Virus record (IMG/VR): IMGVR_UViG_3300036760_000131
Coordinates: 1-40,404 of that record
DNA from: a virus
Direction: 5' to 3' (one strand)
Length of the DNA stretch: 40,404 bases
Of the stretch, positions 38,070 through 40,404 are shown in pieces. The notes under the pieces are model-generated. The model saw only the letters and a list, made by a program, of their open reading frames with translations. It was not told the DNA's origin and did no database searches. Position 1 is the first letter of the stretch. Each line of letters starts with the position of its first letter. A program made the translations under genes and the position numbers.

Positions 38070-38272
38070 ATCCATTTAGTAGAGTAGATGTGGTTCTCTA
38101 ACTGGCTCAATCGTGCTTGAAGTGCCTGTTGTCGGTTGGCGTTGTACTGCAAATGTTTGTACTCCTCTCGTATTTTCGTAATAAGCTCTGCGTCTGTACA
38201 CTCGTCCCACTTTTTATTGAGAGTTTGTATCAGGTTAAGGTCTGGTAAGTATGCTTTTAGTGTATCGTCCAT
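38066..38272 (-). CDS. Coiled-coil small protein (68 aa)
   Basis: ATG 38270-38272: MDDTLKAYLPDLNLIQTLNK, then NANRQQALQARLSQLENHIY. A helical pair. The longer upstream frame lacks support because another gene occupies it. Function unknown. Confidence 0.65.
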   Translation of the reverse strand: MDDTLKAYLPDLNLIQTLNKKWDECTDAELITKIREEYKHLQYNANRQQALQARLSQLENHIYSTKWI

Positions 38273-38273
38273 A

Positions 38274-38477
38274 TTATCTAATCTCTTTAATGGGTGAAGA
38301 ATAATATTTAATATAATTATCTTGGTCAAAGTCTGGTATATCTTTAGCGATACCATCAGCGTAATCTTTTTCTAATTTAATTACAGTATTACCCCAATTA
38401 AGCCATATTGCACCATTATTTGATTGATATATGTTTGTTTCAACGAAAAGTTGATTGTCTTTTATTTCTGTTTTCAT
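38274..38477 (-). CDS. Hypothetical protein with ACAGGGATATG start block (67 aa)
   Basis: MKTEIKDNQLFVETNIYQSN then LNWGNTVIKLEKDYADGIAK. Beta-rich start. It has the ACAGGGATATGAAAA sequence at its start, shared with two neighbouring genes. Function unknown. Confidence 0.65.
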   Translation of the reverse strand: MKTEIKDNQLFVETNIYQSNNGAIWLNWGNTVIKLEKDYADGIAKDIPDFDQDNYIKYYSSPIKEIR

Positions 38478-38497
38478 ATCCCTGTATGGTTAGAATT
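38462..38497 (-). repeat. Conserved start block, copy before the gene at 38274
   Basis: The transcript sequence TAACCATACAGGGATATGAAAA recurs at 38910. A shorter form (CTACAGGGATATGAAAAG) occurs at 38756. GGG is only two bases from the AUG, too close for a normal Shine-Dalgarno. Confidence 0.7.
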
Positions 38498-38756
38498 TTT
38501 CTCTATAAACTACATTCTTATACAATTTCCCTTTTTCAGCGAAAACAGAAACATCGTCAATGTTACTTACAAACTCTTTCATCATTTCTCTCAGTAGAAG
38601 TTCGTTCTCGTTTCTATCTTTGAGTAGTGCAAAAAGTTCCAGTGTACTCGTTCGTGGAGTCGTTACCTTAAAACCCTTAAACATCCCGCAAAAGGAGTCG
38701 TACAGATTTTCCCCTTTGTTCCAGTGCTGTTCTATTTTTTTAAGTTTTCTTTTCAT
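38490..38756 (-). CDS. Hypothetical protein (88 aa)
   Basis: MKRKLKKIEQHWNKGENLYD then FALLKDRNENELLLREMMKE. Basic start, helical. It carries the shared start block. Function unknown. Confidence 0.65.
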   Translation of the reverse strand: MKRKLKKIEQHWNKGENLYDSFCGMFKGFKVTTPRTSTLELFALLKDRNENELLLREMMKEFVSNIDDVSVFAEKGKLYKNVVYREKF

Positions 38757-38766
38757 ATCCCTGTAG

Positions 38767-38910
38767 TCATAGAGTTAGTTTAGACGCTAGTTCTATTGCG
38801 TGAGTAATGCCGAGGTTGTACATGGCGGTGAGTGACTTTTCTGTTTGGTCTTGCCCTCCTTCAGGACGAATATGCCGTGCGAGTGATTCTATTAGTTCTT
38901 GTTTTTTCAT
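38767..38910 (-). CDS. Small helical protein (47 aa)
   Basis: MKKQELIESLARHIRPEGGQ then EKSLTAMYNLGITHAIELAS. Coupled to the YopX-like gene upstream by ATGA (38907-38910) and preceded by the same start block as its neighbours. Function unknown. Confidence 0.65.
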   Translation of the reverse strand: MKKQELIESLARHIRPEGGQDQTEKSLTAMYNLGITHAIELASKLTL

Positions 38911-39368
38911 ATCCCTGTATGGTTAGTTAATAATTCAGGGTTCTCATAAATGTTGCCGATGATTTCCATTTGTCTTTTTTCTTGCCAACCATTTTGCTTT
39001 TGCTTTTGTTTATCTCCTATATATTGAAAAGCGAATGCTCCAATAGATGGATTAAATACGACTTGGAGTAATATCTTTTGACCGTTCGGGATATTTGATT
39101 TGTATTCTCGTCCAGAGGTTGATTCAGAAGGTGGAATAGTTATTTCAATCGTTTGTTCTGCCATAAGAATATCCCCCTCATATATCTCCTTCCCATTCTT
39201 GTCCAAGAGTCCTGTGAATTGCATGAGTGGTGCAAGTTTAATTTCATCACCATTTCTATTGCTGAAAGAAAAAGCGTCGTGCCATTCATGGAACTTTCCA
39301 GAACCAATTAAATCGGAATACCGCATTTCTATTCCATTCCACATCCTAAACTTTATTTCTCTATTCAT
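38907..39368 (-). CDS. YopX-family protein
   Basis: 153 residues from ATG 39366-39368: MNREIKFRMWNGIEMRYSDL, then PLMQFTGLLDKNGKEIYEGD and IL, and VVFNPSIGAFAFQYIGDKQK. The 'REIKFR.W' start and 'LMQFTGL.DKNGKEIYEGDI' centre are diagnostic for YopX (PF09643), a barrel protein of unknown function common in phages. Coupled at both ends by ATGA. Confidence 0.88.
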   Translation of the reverse strand: MNREIKFRMWNGIEMRYSDLIGSGKFHEWHDAFSFSNRNGDEIKLAPLMQFTGLLDKNGKEIYEGDILMAEQTIEITIPPSESTSGREYKSNIPNGQKILLQVVFNPSIGAFAFQYIGDKQKQKQNGWQEKRQMEIIGNIYENPELLTNHTGI

Positions 39369-39823
39369 ACTTTTTTCTTCCACTCCCCCTTAATAGCGGT
39401 GATGATGTATTGTTTGAGCGAGTTTTTTGTTGCTGGTGGGTTTGGTATCGCAATAAGGTTAACGAAGTAGTCTTCAATTAAGTTCCCTACCTTTTCGACT
39501 AAATACTCTCGTTCCTCCCTTCTTACTGAGGTGATGAGGGATTTGGTGTATTCGATTGCTTTATCTCGTATTTTGATAGATTGGTCGGGGTACATTCCCT
39601 CAAACTTTGTTCCTTTCATTTCTGCTCCAAACTTTGAAGCTAAGGTAAGAGCATCGAAGAAATACTTAGACATCTTCTCTTCAAACTGTTTCTCCCCCTC
39701 ACTATCTGCTGTAGGGAGCTGTTTCAGACACTCATGCTTTTCGTCCATATCTCCATTGTCGCAACAGCGTACTGAACCGTCAGGACTTGTTTGCTCCATT
39801 CTCTTCATGGATGGGGTGGTCAT
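39365..39823 (-). CDS. MTTPSMKR-module paralogue B (152 aa)
   Basis: ATG 39821-39823 follows the upstream stop by one base. N-terminal module identical to the gene at 37710 except for a few residues, then a different helical middle (EEKMSKYFFDALTLASKFGA) and a C-terminus with LITSVRREEREYLVEKVGNL and ITAIKGEWKKKV, again similar in pattern to paralogue A. Function unknown. Confidence 0.75.
   Translation of the reverse strand: MTTPSMKRMEQTSPDGSVRCCDNGDMDEKHECLKQLPTADSEGEKQFEEKMSKYFFDALTLASKFGAEMKGTKFEGMYPDQSIKIRDKAIEYTKSLITSVRREEREYLVEKVGNLIEDYFVNLIAIPNPPATKNSLKQYIITAIKGEWKKKV
39681..39823 (-). repeat. 143-bp repeat covering the MTTPSMKR module, copy B
   Basis: Partner of 37927-38069; mismatches at 39688, 39697 and 39709. 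Confidence 0.95.
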
Positions 39824-39824
39824 G

Positions 39825-39956
39825 TTAGAAAGCAAAGTTACCGCCAATAGGTCTTTTCTTCGATTCTCTTATCAAGCCACAATCAACACAAAGACTTTCC
39901 CAATGTCCATCAGTTCTTACTTTCCACCACCATCCCCAAATGTGTCGTTTATTCAT
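39825..39956 (-). CDS. Small Trp/Cys protein (43 aa)
   Basis: ATG 39954-39956: MNKRHIWGWWWKVRTDGHWE, then LCVDCGLIRESKKRP. One CVDC motif. The upstream frame (RRLMRWLIMLGILLW) is in the overlap with the gene before it and was not chosen. Function unknown. Confidence 0.55.
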   Translation of the reverse strand: MNKRHIWGWWWKVRTDGHWESLCVDCGLIRESKKRPIGGNFAF

Positions 39957-39957
39957 T

Positions 39958-40236
39958 TTATTTTCGACGACCCATAGCAATATCCCCAACATAATCAGCC
40001 ACCTCATCAACCGCCTCACTAACCTTTTTCGGCATACGCCTAGAATGGGTTGCCCAATCCATCAGAAAATCAAATATATCCTGATGTTTTCTTTGTTTAG
40101 GAGTTTGCTTTTGTTTCTTTCTCATACAGTATCTAGGGGGTTGGGTGTTGGGAAGGGAGCGTTTTTCTTTATCCGCGATTTTCTTTATCCGGGCGTGGAC
40201 TTTTTCATTGACGAAAATTGCTTTGCGAATACTCAT
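39958..40236 (-). CDS. Fused RHH N-terminal fragment plus new C-terminus (92 aa)
   Basis: Residues 3-30 are the RHH start shared with the gene at 760-1245. Then the frame enters a different protein: TQPPRYCMRKKQKQTPKQRK, followed by HQDIFDFLMDWATHSRRMPK and VDEVADYVGDIAMG. The RHH second helix is missing, so DNA binding is doubtful. An internal ATG at 40125 may be the original start of the C-terminal part. ATG overlaps the upstream stop as ATGA. Confidence 0.65.
   Translation of the reverse strand: MSIRKAIFVNEKVHARIKKIADKEKRSLPNTQPPRYCMRKKQKQTPKQRKHQDIFDFLMDWATHSRRMPKKVSEAVDEVADYVGDIAMGRRK
40144..40227 (-). repeat. 84-bp intragenic repeat (RHH module), copy B
   Basis: Identical to 1153-1236. 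Confidence 0.95.
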
Positions 40237-40404
40237 GGTTTGATAACGGGCGCGTTTTCAAGCAGTTCAATAAGTTTGTCGGCCAAGATTTCGTATGCCC
40301 CTGCCCCTGCCCCTCTCCCTGCCCATGTCCCTGCCCATGCCCCTGTCCCTGCCCATGTCCCTGCCCATGCCCATGCCCCTGCCCATATCCATGCCCCTGC
40401 CCAT
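40233..40404 (-). CDS. C-terminal part of the Trp-Ala-Gly repeat protein
   Basis: Continues the protein of 1-758 across the junction: repeat residues from about 206, then [20 protein letters not shown] and TGA at 40233-40235. Residues 206-252 are encoded in both ends of the window and count once. Confidence 0.85.
   Translation of the reverse strand, partial: WAGAWIWAGAWAWAGTWAGTGAWAGTWAGRGAGAGAYEILADKLIELLENAPVIKP
40261..40404 (+). repeat. Terminal redundancy, right copy
   Basis: Repeats 1-144 with one substitution (A at 40387 versus C at 127). Confidence 0.95.

Overview
The window is a complete or near-complete tailed-phage genome of about 40.26 kb. Positions 1-144 recur at 40261-40404 with one mismatch, and one reading frame runs unbroken across that junction, so the contig is circular (or terminally redundant) and was opened inside a gene. 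There are no tRNA, rRNA, integrase, CRISPR or IS features. The terminase, portal, scaffold, coat, adaptor and tail order without a recognisable tape measure or sheath suggests a short-tailed (podovirus-like) phage. The host cannot be named. It probably initiates much translation without Shine-Dalgarno sequences, since AT-rich leaders precede most structural genes. Candidate-phylum bacteria are one possibility, but that is only a guess.

Layout. Almost everything is transcribed leftward (minus strand). A divergent control region at 5391-5471 holds a near-consensus sigma70 promoter. Leftward from it lie the early genes: tiny membrane and coiled-coil proteins, a PD-(D/E)XK exonuclease, an SSB-like protein ending in DDIPF, an HTH protein, zinc-knuckle miniproteins, a DnaD-like replication protein and a ribbon-helix-helix protein. 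Next comes a Trp-Ala-Gly repeat protein that crosses the contig ends. From 40236 down to about 36000 is an accessory block of small genes (duplicated N-terminal modules, a YopX-family protein, a divergent cytosine methyltransferase, an Hjc-like nuclease). From 35.9 kb down to 24 kb are packaging and head genes (TerS, TerL, portal, three exported small proteins, scaffold, major capsid protein, a glycosyltransferase, adaptor, tail). From 24 kb to 18.8 kb are large internal or ejected virion proteins and a collagen-like protein. From 18.76 to 12.96 kb is a glycan island (three glycosyltransferases, two SDR enzymes, a sugar C-methyltransferase, a second methyltransferase, an HNH endonuclease). Below it are receptor-binding or fibre genes, including a Ser/Thr/Pro mucin-like protein. 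Last is a lysis cassette (coiled-coil TM protein, papain-like peptidase, CHAP/NlpC-like peptidase, holin, transglycosylase) ending at an intrinsic terminator at 6418-6445.

The plus strand carries only five minigenes (5472-5999). The first encodes a 45-residue protein resembling sigma70 region 4. They are followed by about 400 nt without genes, rich in RNA-like structure. A roughly 239-nt element there (6167-6405) is closed by a perfect 12-bp helix and ends in five T residues.

Logic. The early operon supplies replication and recombination without any phage polymerase, so the phage must use host polymerases. The late genes build a virion that may be heavily glycosylated by the phage's own enzymes. 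The strongest candidates for undescribed biology are the structured RNA, the N-terminal module repeats, the exported small proteins inside the head operon and the glycan island beside a mucin-like fibre. All functions are inferred by reading the sequence; no database search was run.
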